Shown piece after piece: positions 21,376 through 31,482 of a stretch of DNA of 64,000 nucleotides. Position 1 is the stretch's first letter. Each line of letters starts with the position of its first letter. The notes beneath the pieces were generated by a model, which had not been told where the DNA came from, searched no databases, and saw only the letters and a program-made list of their open reading frames with translations. The stretch is from Locusta migratoria (taxonomy: Eukaryota; Arthropoda; Insecta; Orthoptera; Acrididae). The position numbers and the translations under genes were made by a program. The stretch is from positions 563,779,940 through 563,843,939 of the forward strand of contig CM048746.1 of the NCBI GenBank assembly GCA_026315105.1, read 5' to 3'.

Positions 21376-21870
21376 ATATGTGCTTGTTGAAGGACTACGT
21401 TCTAACGACTAAATGTCTTCTACTTGATCCATTGACTGTTCACTTGGGTGCAATATGACTGCTGGGCCCTGTATTAGTGTCAATTCTCACGCAGTGTATC
21501 GAAAACACGAGTAAATAATCTTGAGTCTTGTCTGCGATTAGGAAATTCTATGCCGTATCCTCTACAAGTAACAGCATCGTTTCCATTACAAAATCCACAC
21601 ACGATTATCACATCGGAGCGCGTGTAAATACGTGTGGTGTGTTTAACACGGTTGACTTGGCCAACAAATCATAATAAAAACTAAAGCACGGCCTCTAAAC
21701 TCGGACACCAACACGACTGCTGACATACGATCAATACGTCCACAGTGACCCACAGGAAGCGGTATACCAACACAGGAGACGGTAATGTATTGGCAGATTA
21801 TTGATGAAGAAAGGGAAGGATTGATAGAGGCTGCATTAGGTATTGAAATGAAACGATGGCGATAAGTGAA
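21376..21870. other. unassigned sequence
   Basis: No coding frame, TIR or SINE was recognised between the mariner end and the tRNA-like repeat. Confidence 0.4.
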
Positions 21871-21875
21871 AATGT

Positions 21876-21958
21876 AAGGCGGGCGAGGATTCGAACGCGG
21901 GTCTCCCGCTTCGGTCCAGCGGTCTTCTTAACCACGTGGCTACCCGTGATCGCCTTCC
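21876..21958 (-). repeat. tRNA-like SINE head
   Basis: On the minus strand GGGTAGCCACGTGGTTAAG (A-box side) and CGCGTTCGAATCCTCGCC (B box) are spaced like a tRNA. No clean acceptor stem or tail is seen, so a SINE fragment or tRNA pseudogene is more likely than a working tRNA gene. Confidence 0.5.
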
Positions 21959-22023
21959 GTCCGTCTCACAAGGAGAGCACATGTGTATCGGGTTTTAGAA
22001 TTTCTTTATATTAATGTTACGTG

Positions 22024-23661
22024 TGTAAGAGTACACCTGTCGCTGTATCTTACAGTTTGATTTAACGTAATGTATATATTGTCTTAAATTTTTTTTTATT
22101 TCATGTATTTTTCATTTCTTGTATGCTAGATATATTTCTTATGTAACGACATTTCCTATATTGATTCATTTAGTGTAAACATGTACTGTATGTGTAAACA
22201 CGCATGAATGCACGGACATTCTTATGCTGTAAGTTGGCAATGCGCCAGAAGTACAGCTGTGAGTGTCGCGCTGCTGAAGCAGTCGCGGAGCTGACTCGCT
22301 ATAGTAAACACATAAATGTTTTGTTGATGCTGCAGAGGCACGGTAGGCGCAGTGTGGCGCGAGTTTTATGCAATTGCAATAAGCCTGAGAGACGTACTGT
22401 TTAATGTATTGAAGGAAGTGCGAAACAAGTTTATTTATACTCGAAAGTGATCAGTGTAATCTTTTTTCATGTGTGCAAGAAAAGTAATTGTTTGGTTATC
22501 AAGTCTATTGTTACCGAGAGTGATCGTTGTTGTAATCACGGAGATTAGAAGGTGTATCGAGGTGATATCAATGCATGGAGATTTCAGCCAGACGAGCTGA
22601 ACAAGGAGTTGTGGATAAAAATAATTTGAACCAGCAGTAAGAGTACCTATTGTAATCATATCTGTCTTGTATGGACTTCACCACGAAGACGACGAAAGCA
22701 GATGAGTACTTTTGTAACATTTTATTTTGTATGCATGTAAATGTAGTGTCAACCAATCAGAATTTTGGTTGAATTATACATGACTTATTTTGAAACCAGT
22801 CTTAATTTTGTAAGTAGTATCACCATTATAGATTATGTTGATTATGCAAGCCTACACATTGACTAAGAAGTTCAATTATTTTTCAAAGTAATTACGATCA
22901 GTTTTAAAGAAATTGCTAGAGTTAAAGAGTTGCTAAACGTGTTACAACACAGAGAGTAGTAATTAAAGTGCAGTGCTGTTCTAAGTTTTGTAATCAATGA
23001 TTAAGCAAAAGATTTTAACTTGCAAAAGAGTTTGCACGTAAAGCTGGTTTCATTTATGTAGAAAGTAACCAGGCTAACAGTAGTCAAAGTATTATAGTTG
23101 ATTAACCAGACTTAACGGAAGTAATTTTTTTATGAAATATGTTAAATGCCAAACTCTGCTCAGCCAGTTACACGCGTACGCTACACAGGCCCTGGAACCA
23201 ATTAATCAAAATTAGTTCACGTAAAGTTTTATAAGGAACTTGAATGCTTTGAAGAATATTATCAAAATTATTGGGAACTTTGACTGTAGTATTTGTGAAG
23301 CTCATTGCACCACGGAGTTTCACTGTACTGAGCTATTCGCCATCACCACTACATGAATTCTGACACATTTATTAGTGAAGTTGTACTGTTCATGAATCGT
23401 AAGAGGTGCTAGTTGGAGGCTGTAGTCAATACTAAGTCAGATAGGGCTAAGCTTAATTAATTACCACAGTGACTGTTTCAAGTTAATTAATATCTTATTC
23501 TTTATTCAAAATTTTAACTTTCACTGCGAAAGTGTTGTTGCGACCCATTAGTTGTGATTCGCTGCAACATTCAATAACGAAATTATTATTACTAGAGTAT
23601 ATTATTACGCATTCTAAATATTGAGATTATTTGACGACCTCTAATGGGCAATATTCTTACA
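22024..23661. mobile_element. solo LTR, 1638 bp, with CGTG TSD
   Basis: It starts TGTAAGAGTACACC and ends GCAATATTCTTACA, so it has TG...CA ends with a 7-bp inverted TGTAAGA/TCTTACA. CGTG flanks both sides (22020-22023, 23662-23665). A second copy in the same orientation lies at 46076-47780. No gag-pol sequence is adjacent, so this is a solo LTR, formed by LTR-LTR recombination. A 4-bp TSD suits Ty3/Gypsy; strand of transcription is unknown. Confidence 0.8.
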
Positions 23662-24814
23662 CGTGGAGTTCGAAACTTAAATAACAATCAGCCAAAGCCA
23701 TTCGACGCAACTCTAAAAAATTCACGAGAAAATCGACTTTGACGTTTTGCAAGTACAAGTAAGTACTAATAATTCACAGGTCGACATGGATTCTGGGGTT
23801 TGGAAAGTAAGTGGTGTTCTTTAGTAAATTTGCACCCCTGAATATAAAAATAATATCAGTTTTTTTCCATCCCCTTCAGTTTTTTCTGCACAGCTACCCC
23901 TCCTCCAAATCTACCATTGGCTGCGAAATCTATGTTTTGCAGTGTCCACAACTACAGAAATGTGGCAACGCTGCATTTTTTGTGTGAAGGCGAGGCAGAG
24001 GGGGCTAATGAGCTTGGAGCTGACGTTCCATTATCGGCACAGAAATCAGTGAGTGAGTGCTACAGCTACAAGAAGGTGCTTTCGCGCTTTGTTGTGAGTG
24101 GTGGTATTCAGTGGCGTAGCTATGTCACCAAGGGCCCCGGGGCAAAAATGACATTGGGGCCCTCTTGAAACTATACAGATACAAAACTATTCCATCATCA
24201 GGTCTGTACCGCCCACTGGAAAACATAATAAGGCAAACCTAAATATTACTAAGTAAATTATTATGTGTCGCGCAGCAGATAATATTTAATCTTACTAACA
24301 TAATCACAACTGTTAAGGTTTGTTATGCTTTTACGCAAAAATTACTAGTTGGATTCGGATGTAATTTTGCAGAAGGATAGAGTTGGATCTGGGAAGGACA
24401 TACAGATAAAACGACCCCATGTTGTAGTTTTCTATGTTGCTCCATACTAGGCGAATGAAGTCGTAGGCAGAAACTAGTAAAAAATAAACAATGCAGAAGT
24501 ATTACTCAACATCGAAAACATGGCCCCCTGTGGCGAAGTAAACCGGGACTGTTTTCAGTGCCAACAGCTCACACGCGACACGTTTTCATAGCTGTAGTAC
24601 ATTACAGTAATAATAGTATGGGTACACAATTAAAAAGTAGTCAATTTGATTTTAAAAGAGTCAAAGTGCTCCTATTCATTTTATTTCCTTGGTGTCAGCG
24701 AAGCTAGCTTTGTTAAGTGCACTTTTACGTGTTTCTTTATTGGAAAGGAGACGAAGTCGCAACAGAAGCGTCTCTAAAGTGGTGCAATGTAGGAACTGCA
24801 GTTAGTTTAAAGAT

Positions 24815-25313
24815 TTTATTTTTATTTTATTTATTTATTTTTCTTTGGTGAAGTCGCAGTAATTATTAGAGTTAGTGTAAAGATCACGTAAATCGTCATG
24901 TCCCTTAAAATACATGTTAGCAATACTAACGTTTTTAATATCAAGACTATTGTCTGTGTATCTCTCTTTGGCCCTTTCCCGCACTGTGTTAAATGCGGAT
25001 TTGGACGCCCTTCCTGCCGCCACCCCATGCCCCCCAGGAGGAAATGTGTACCCCAAATGTCTGCGTAGAGTGTTATACGTGTGAAAGTGTAAAGTGTTAT
25101 GAAATGTTTGCGAGTCGTGTAATTGTGGCGGGACTTGGGGACCAGCCCGGTATTCACCTAGGGGGATGTGGAAAACCGCCTAAAACCCATATCCAGGCTG
25201 GCCGGCACTCCGACCCCTTTGGTTAATCAGCCGGGCGGATTCGAACCGGGACCGGTTACGCCTCCCCGTCTCGGAAAGCGTTGCGTTAGACCACACGGCT
25301 AAACGAGCGGGTA
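24815..25313 (-). mobile_element. second SINE family, tRNA-derived, about 0.5 kb
   Basis: The minus strand starts CCCGCTCGTTTAGCCGTGTG (A box) with CCGGTTCGAATCCGCCCGG (B box), followed by GGCCAGCCTGGATATGGG and GGCAGGAAGGGCGTCC, and ends in an (AAAT)-rich tail at 24815-24845. It is unrelated in the body to the common SINE. The tail end is approximate because no TSD was found. Confidence 0.75.
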
Positions 25314-25817
25314 GTATCGAGACTATCACTTCTTCTACAAAGCTATCAAGTACATGTTTCAGGGTATTTTATTACAAGTTTCACAGAGTGCAACAGCACA
25401 TTTCGGTATTAATAATGTGAACCAGATGGAACAAACAAGATAGAACAGAAACAATAACAGCAACTGATACACTTGCTTTAACGCGTAGGAGAGCGCGCGA
25501 ACAGTGCTGAGCTTCGCGACGGTGACATTATGCTTAAAGCAGAGAAAAATCTCCGTTTAGCACATCTACTATGGGCTCCCCAAGACTTGGAAGACGCAGC
25601 TGTTGCTTTTGAGCAGCTTTCATGCTGCAGCTACTTCTCCTGCTAAGCCGACTGAAGTGCGCCAATTGTTGTACACGGCGACTGGCGGCTTGGCCAGTCA
25701 GCAGCGGTAGAGTGGCGTCGTTTGAAGTGTGGGTCCCATTAGAAGCAATGTTCCTCCACCCAGTGGCCCAGACTGGCTATATGAGAAACTTGGTCGGTAA
25801 AAGTCTAGTGCGATTAG

Positions 25818-26394
25818 TGCTCGGCGTGTAGACGTTGATAACGGCGCGATGAATGAGGCAAGTGAAGGCAGGCAATCAGGAGTCGCGTTCGCGTGGCCAA
25901 TAAGAAACAGCTTTAGTGTTTATTATCGTAAAAAGAAAAAAAAAAGGCGAATAACCTCCTTTGGTATAGTAAAAGACAAAGGGATGCTATCACATACCTG
26001 CTCATGCTGGACTTGAATTTTACAGGTTTTTTCGTCACGAATGTCCGCCTACTGCAATTTGAGTCTCAATGTAACACTGCCCTCGGCATTCGCGACAAAT
26101 TTGCAGAAAATAATTAATGCTGTTCCTGCTCTATGGTTGACAGGTTCTCGATGTACCCTTGTCCGGTCAAAAAATCAGCGATCCTTGTGAAACACTGCCC
26201 TCGAAAACTTCAACGATATTTAACAAACCTTATAATCTTTACTCATGGGATCACTTAAATTCATAACGAAATCTTCAGTTTCAAAACTGACGCCAAATTC
26301 AATGGACATGAAACAAACAATCCTATTGGTCGCGCGAACGCGACTCCTGATTGGCTGCCTTCGCGCCGTTGTCAACATCTACATGCCAAGCACC
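25818..26394. repeat. imperfect inverted repeat inside the hAT element
   Basis: Arms 25818-25910 and 26322-26394 share ATCAGGAGTCGCGTTCGCG and TGTAGA(C/T)GTTGA(T/C)AACGG in opposite orientation. It may be a nested MITE or subterminal structure of the hAT. Confidence 0.7.
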
Positions 26395-26633
26395 AGTCTG
26401 TGACTCATAAACCAGACTTTAACCACTTGGTTTGAGGAAGGGGGCAGATTATAGAGGTATAATAATAATAAGAAGAAGAATAAAATAAAAAATCGACGCT
26501 CTACTAAAACTTTTTTTGAACGTCGCTCACGGATGCCGAGGGGCCCCTTGAGCTCGGGGGCCCAGGGGCACTGCTCCGCCTAGCCCTATGATAGCTACGC
26601 CACTGGTGGTATTTCACTGAAGGTGTGTAAAAA

Positions 26634-27567
26634 GTGTCAGAAAGGCTGTGTGTGAATAGCCCAGATTCATTTTGTTATATCTGTGGAAATTATGCGATAC
26701 GTGCAAGACGTCGACAAATAACAAAATTTGTGCAGAAGCCATATTTTGCATGTTTCGGCATGAAGCTCGGCGATCAGGACAAGTCATTTTCTCCACACAT
26801 TGCGTGCCATACATGTGTGAAGCAGTTAAGGAAATGGAGGGAAGGTAAAATCAAGTGCTTGAACTTCGCAATTCCTATGGTATGGCGTGAACAGAAGAAT
26901 CATGTCGATGACTGTTACTTCTGTATGACGAATGTAAAGGGATACAACAGAAGAAACATGAAAAACATATCGTATCCAAACTTAGATTCGGCAATTAGAC
27001 CTGTTCCTCATGGCCTAGGGCTACGAATCCCCTCTCCACCAACATCAGTGGATTCTCTTGAATTCACTGAACCAGATGTAAGTCACGAAAGCAGTGAATC
27101 CGACTATTCTGAGTGTGGTACCGATAGTAGCCCAAAACCTCTTACTCAAACAGAACTTGACAATTTGGTGAAAGACTTAGGACTCTCAAAAGATGGATCA
27201 CAACTACTGGGATCACGTCTCAGTGAAAATAACTTACTTGCACACGGTACATCATATAAATTGTACAGAGATCGTGATAAAGATTTCAGGGAATTTTTTG
27301 TTGGAGATGGTTTAATGGTGTTCTGCAAAGACATTCACCCAAAGATGTCTCACACTTAGAGAGTTTTCAAGAAAATTTGGCTGACACATCAGAGGAACAT
27401 GTGAGCGATTTCATCAAGAACTTAAAACTGTGGAACATCGTTATCAAGGTCGTTGGGGAATAAACATGATGGCTGACTTCTGTTGGTGCATCACACGTGG
27501 AGGAGAAGTGACACACAAGAGGAAGGATATCAAGCGTTCATTCACGGGCAAACGAAAACGGAAGTAA
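26634..27567 (+). pseudogene. decayed zinc-binding protein gene of a repeated arthropod family
   Basis: The 241-residue frame (26634-27359) starts with a CYIC...HIACHTC cluster (C14, C17, H55, C58, C61) and a second CYFC pair (94-97), then MVWRE, a Ser/Asp-rich region and LTQTELDNLVKDLGLSKDG. At 27340 the middle of the protein, several hundred residues in relatives, is missing. The C-terminal CERFHQELKTVEHRYQGRW and NMMADFCWC follow in another frame, ending at TAA 27565. I recognise the family as a widespread, multicopy, uncharacterised arthropod protein; function unknown. Internal deletion plus frameshift make this a pseudogene. The hAT element sits just upstream, possibly in its promoter or 5' UTR. 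Confidence 0.75.
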
Positions 27568-27757
27568 TACCTCTACCTGGTAAGTGCCCACCATAATATT
27601 TGCTTCTTATAATTCATATGCCCTCTTCCAATTTTTTTTAACCCTAGAGCGGTCGGCCGAAAAATAGTTTCAGGAACGGTCGGACTGGGTCTGTGGGACC
27701 CAACAATTAAAATGCTTATGACAAGTGCCAAAACATGGTATTTACATCAAATGACGA

Positions 27758-27962
27758 AATGTTTTAAATATTCAAATGTTTGTATAGCTTATGGGACTTA
27801 ACTATGGGGTCATCAGTTCCTAAACTTACAAACCACTTATGAACTAGCTAATCCTAAGGACGGCACAAATATCCATGCCCGAGGGGGGATTCGAACCCCC
27901 GACCGTAGTGGCCGTGCAGACCGTGACTGGAGCGCCTCAGTCCCCTCGGCCACCGCGGACGG
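27758..27962 (-). mobile_element. full-length SINE in piggyBac element
   Basis: Flanked by CATCAAATGACGA (27745-27757, 27963-27975). It holds the B-box complement GGGGATTCGAACCCCC. It is younger than the piggyBac insertion that contains it. Confidence 0.96.
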
Positions 27963-28185
27963 CATCAAATGACGAGTTTTTATATTGTTTAGGTCCTACC
28001 AAATGCTGTAGGGACATTATTGCAACGTTTTGAATTTCAGAATTGTTGTAAAATAAAAAAAGGACAAAATATACTTCTTTGTAGTAATAAATGTAACACA
28101 CTGGAAGTACAAGTAAATTGGAGTGAAATACAAATATAAATGAGAATAATTTGTAGAATTGAGAAGCAGACTCGTTGAATTTTTG

Positions 28186-28540
28186 TTATATAAATCGAAA
28201 CTGTGCATATAATGAATAGTTTGTGTGATATAGTCCTCTAAAATCGTCACTTTTCGTAACAGACGACACAAACCATTTCTGCATGCACCAAGCACACCTA
28301 TATTTTGCAAATTTTGTAGAAGTGTTTAGTTTTGCTGTCCTTCCAATTATAGCATCTTCCCCTTCATCCCCACTTATTTCACTATTGCCATCATCATCAC
28401 TGTTTATTTCGAAGTCTGGGTCCGCGTCAGAATCGTCAATTTCATTATCATCTTCGTATAAAATGTAGCAAATTTCACAGTATGAAACACTTTCTCTTGA
28501 AACTTTATATTTTAAATTATGGACATCAGAAATAGTTCAC
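28186..28540 (-). pseudogene. acidic reading frame, possible piggyBac transposase N-terminus remnant
   Basis: The minus strand reads SYCEICYILYEDDNEIDDSD, more Asp/Glu-rich text, then KYRCAWCMQKWF and a TAA at 28186-28188. PiggyBac transposases begin with an acidic region, and this sits inside piggyBac TIRs, but no catalytic part follows. The link is inference. Confidence 0.4.
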
Positions 28541-28829
28541 AAAGTAATTTGAAACTGGATGAAACACCAAATAAAAATAGACCCGCACTGCTAGAATTCA
28601 ATAACGTAAACGGTCGGGCTGGGTCTGACAGACCCTCCCGATTTTTGGAGAACTGCCGAACATTGTCTAAACAATTTAAAACGTTATTAATGATGTTAAT
28701 GCTTTCTCTTGCATGTTTCAGGAAGCTAGCAGAGCGTTCGAGTCAGATCAGCGACTATAAGCATATAAATTCATTGAAATAGAAACTAGTGGGTCTCACA
28801 GACCCAGCCCGACCGTTCTAGGGTTAACC

Positions 28830-29090
28830 ACTTTACTGTTCCATTTCGTTTCCATTGTCCCGTAATTGCTTTCCAATTTCCAATTTCCTCTACGAACTCT
28901 TCTTGCGAGAATTGCAGCTTTCTTTGCTGCAAAGGGAGGGTATACATGGTACTATCGTCATCATTGCGCACGTTCTGGTGACTATACTCACGTGCCTATG
29001 GCTCTGTCTGTGTGATCGTATGCTGTATTCATCCTCAGGAATGTGCCAATAAAACTTCCCTCTGCTGGGTCGACGAATTCATGGTGTTCT
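28830..29090. other. unassigned sequence between piggyBac and LINE
   Basis: A 61-residue minus-strand frame at 28786-28971 crosses the piggyBac end and is not convincing. Nothing else is recognised. Confidence 0.4.
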
Positions 29091-30619
29091 TTTTTTCATT
29101 TTCCAGGAGTATTGTGGATATGATGGGGTATCTAGCAGAATTCTAAAGTATTGTTCTCCACGTGTTAGCCCAGTACTAAGCCATATTTGTAATTTTTCCT
29201 TTCAGTATGGTCAGTTTCCTGACAGATTAAAGTACTCAGTAGTGAAACCACTTCATAAAAAAGGAGAAAGGGATAATGTAGACAACTATAGACCTATTTC
29301 TATGCCATCGGTTTTTTCTAAAGTTATTGAAAAAGTTGTAAATTCAAGATTAGTTGATCATTTCAGTTCACATAATTTGTTGTCAAACATACAGTTTGGT
29401 TTTAGAAGTGGTTTAACGTCTGAAAATGCTATATTTTCGTTTCTCTGTGAGGCACTTGATGAGTTAAAAAACAGGCTAAGGACATTAGACGTCTTCTTTG
29501 ATTTAACAATAGCCTTTAATTGTGTTGATCACAAAATATTGTTGCAGGAGTTGGAGCATTATGGAATACGGGGAGTAGCTCACAACTGGTTCACATCTTA
29601 CTTTAATAATAAACAACAGAAGGTAATTCTCCACAGTGTATGGCTATGACGTACAATTCCAGTGTGGTACAATAAAGTGTGGGCTGCCCCAGAGGTCTGT
29701 TTTGGGACCGTTGCTGTTCCTTATTTATATAAATAATATGCCTTCGAGTATAACAGGTGACTGTAAAATATTTTTGTTTGCTGATGATACCAGCTTGTTA
29801 GTGATGGATGTTACTCGTAATAATGATACAGTATCAAATAATGCAGCTCAAGAGATAAGTTCATGGCTTGAAGAAAACAAGTTAATGTTAAATCACAGTA
29901 AAACTCAATTGTTACAACTTCTAATACATAATTTGACGAAAGCTGACATTTTGGTTACACATAATGTGATAAGTGAGACTGAACAGTTAAAATTTCTAGG
30001 AGTTCATATAGACAGTAAGCTGTCGTGGAAAGCCCATGTTCAGGATCTTGTTCCAAAACTAAATTCTGCTACATTTACCATTAGAACAATATCTGAAATA
30101 AGTGATTTTTCTACTCGAAAAGTAGTCAATCACGCTTGCTTTCACTCACTTATGACGTACGGCATTATTTTTTGCGGTACTTCGCCTGATGCCAAAAGGA
30201 TATTTCTGGCTCAAAACCGGGCGGTTCGAGCAATATCTGGTGTAAGTTCACGAACGTCATGTTGACCCCTTTTCAGTAGTCTGGGGATTTTGACACTGGC
30301 TTCACAATAAGTTTTTTTTTTTTCTTTAATGTCGTTTCTTGTTAATAATATAAGCTTATTCCTACGAGTCAGTAGCTTTCACTCGGTGAATAGTAGACAG
30401 AAGTCGAATCTACATTTGCATCACACCACCTTGACACTTGTGCAGAAAGGTGTACAGTATTCTGCAGCATCCATTTTCAATAAGCTGCCACAAGAACTAA
30501 AGAATCTTAGCACTAATCCACACGCTTTCAAATCTAAATTGAAGAGTTACCTCATCGCTCACTCCTTTTATTCTGTCGAGGAACTCCTAAAAAAGTTAAA
30601 CAATTAAGCTAATTTCTTT
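29091..30619 (+). pseudogene. LINE family C copy 1
   Basis: Two frames (29242-29649 and 29636-30265) together give KPLHKKGERDNVDNYRPIS, the altered block FFDLTIAFNCVDHK, CGLPQRSVLGPLLF (VPQG changed to LPQR) and LFADDTSLLV. A 5-base deletion near 29640 shifts the frame, a CGA-to-TGA change ends it at 30263, and an expanded T run near 30310 shifts it again. The last part is at 30329-30607 ending KLKSYLIAHSFYSVEELLKK. Compare the intact frame at 60211-61680. Upstream homology to about 29091 is uncertain. Confidence 0.88.
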
Positions 30620-30745
30620 TTTTTTCCTTTATTGATTATTTTCACTTTGTCGTACGATTGTCGTGTGCAAAGGACTACTTAAAATTTTTCTATTACCATT
30701 CTTGAATAAAAATTCAAGTATTGACTTGTTCCATGACCATGAAGT

Positions 30746-31038
30746 GGCGGGCCTGGTGGTCTTGGGGTAAAGTACTCGACTGTAAACCGAAGGGTCGCAG
30801 GTTCGAAATCCGGTGGGACCTCGGATTTTTTCAGTCTGCGTTTTAACCCAACCTTCACCTCGCAACGATGTGAGGAGTCGCCAGAAACGACATGTGGTTC
30901 GGATTCCACGTTAAGCTGTAGGTCCCCTTTCCCCGGTTGGATAACTGGGGTTGGCTAGGGACACGCAAGTCGCCGAAGTGGCGTCCAATTGAAAGACTTG
31001 CACCAGGCCACTGAGCCACACGAAATTATTATTATTAT
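30746..31038 (+). mobile_element. third SINE family, inserted in LINE C 3' UTR
   Basis: GGCGGGCCTGGTGGTCTTGG with A box and CGCAGGTTCGAAATCC (B box) form the head; the tail is (ATT)n. TSDs ACCATGAAGT (30736-30745) and ACCATGGAGT (31039-31048) differ by one base. The intact LINE copy at 61810 shows the empty site. Confidence 0.92.
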
Positions 31039-31112
31039 ACCATGGAGTCTCACTCCTCAATTGGGTTATTTGGAACAGAAAACCATTTTATTATTATTAT
31101 TATTATTATTAT
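31039..31112 (+). repeat. end of LINE C 3' UTR and (ATT)n tail
   Basis: TGGAGTCTCACTCCTC and TTTGGAACAGAAAA complete the LINE C tail, followed by an (ATT) array. Copy 2 ends in (AAAT)n at the same place. Confidence 0.85.
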
Positions 31113-31482
31113 AGATTACTGCGAAAACACACTTTATACGGCTCTCGGCATCTTACCACATCAGGCAGTTGCATGAGAGGTCCTGTACCTTACGCGAGAA
31201 CGTGGCCAGAGAAGACAGTGGCTGTGGGTGTGGAGCGAGGAGCTGTCGCTGGCGTGGAGAGCAGCAGGCCACGGCGGCCAGAAGGCGGTAATGCGATCGC
31301 CGAAGCCCCGGGCAGCCTCATCCCGTTAGGCGTGGCGGCCTTTCGCGGCTCATCTGCGGAATCACGCCGCCCTTGGCGCCCGCCTAACCAGATTGCAAGA
31401 CAAGAATGCGCTGCTCCACGCGGCAGCGTCGCAGACGACGACGATCGCCTCTGCCGCTTTCTCTCCCTATATAGATATCATC
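31113..31482 (+). other. GC- and CpG-rich block upstream of LINE
   Basis: It is GC-rich with repeated GGCGGCC-type strings. It is not LINE sequence by comparison with 55300-55410, yet its frame from 31393 runs directly into LINE RT. It could be a host CpG island, an exon or a captured sequence. Confidence 0.4.

Larger units (their letters stand above)
24109..26605. mobile_element. hAT-type DNA transposon, non-autonomous, with 8-bp TSD
   Basis: Ends CAGTGGCGTAGCTA and TAGCTACGCCACTG are perfect inverted repeats, flanked by GTGGTATT at 24101-24108 and 26606-26613. An 8-bp TSD and CAGTGGCG-type TIR are hAT hallmarks. Subterminal GGGCCCC-rich strings occur at both ends. No transposase is recognised inside. 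A SINE (24815-25313) and a long inverted repeat (25818-26394) are nested in it. Confidence 0.92.
27642..28823. mobile_element. piggyBac-type element with TTAA TSD
   Basis: Ends CCCTAGAGCGGTCGG and CGACCGTTCTAGGG are inverted and flanked by TTAA at 27638-27641 and 28824-28827, diagnostic of piggyBac. The subterminal motif CGGTCGGRCTGGGTCTG recurs at 27677, 28611 and inverted at 28791-28820. Length 1182 bp including a SINE. Only a short acidic minus-strand frame remains, so it is non-autonomous. Confidence 0.92.

Noticed and set aside
28283..28468. Plus-strand Ser-rich frame
   Set aside because: Antisense of the acidic minus-strand frame in the piggyBac element.
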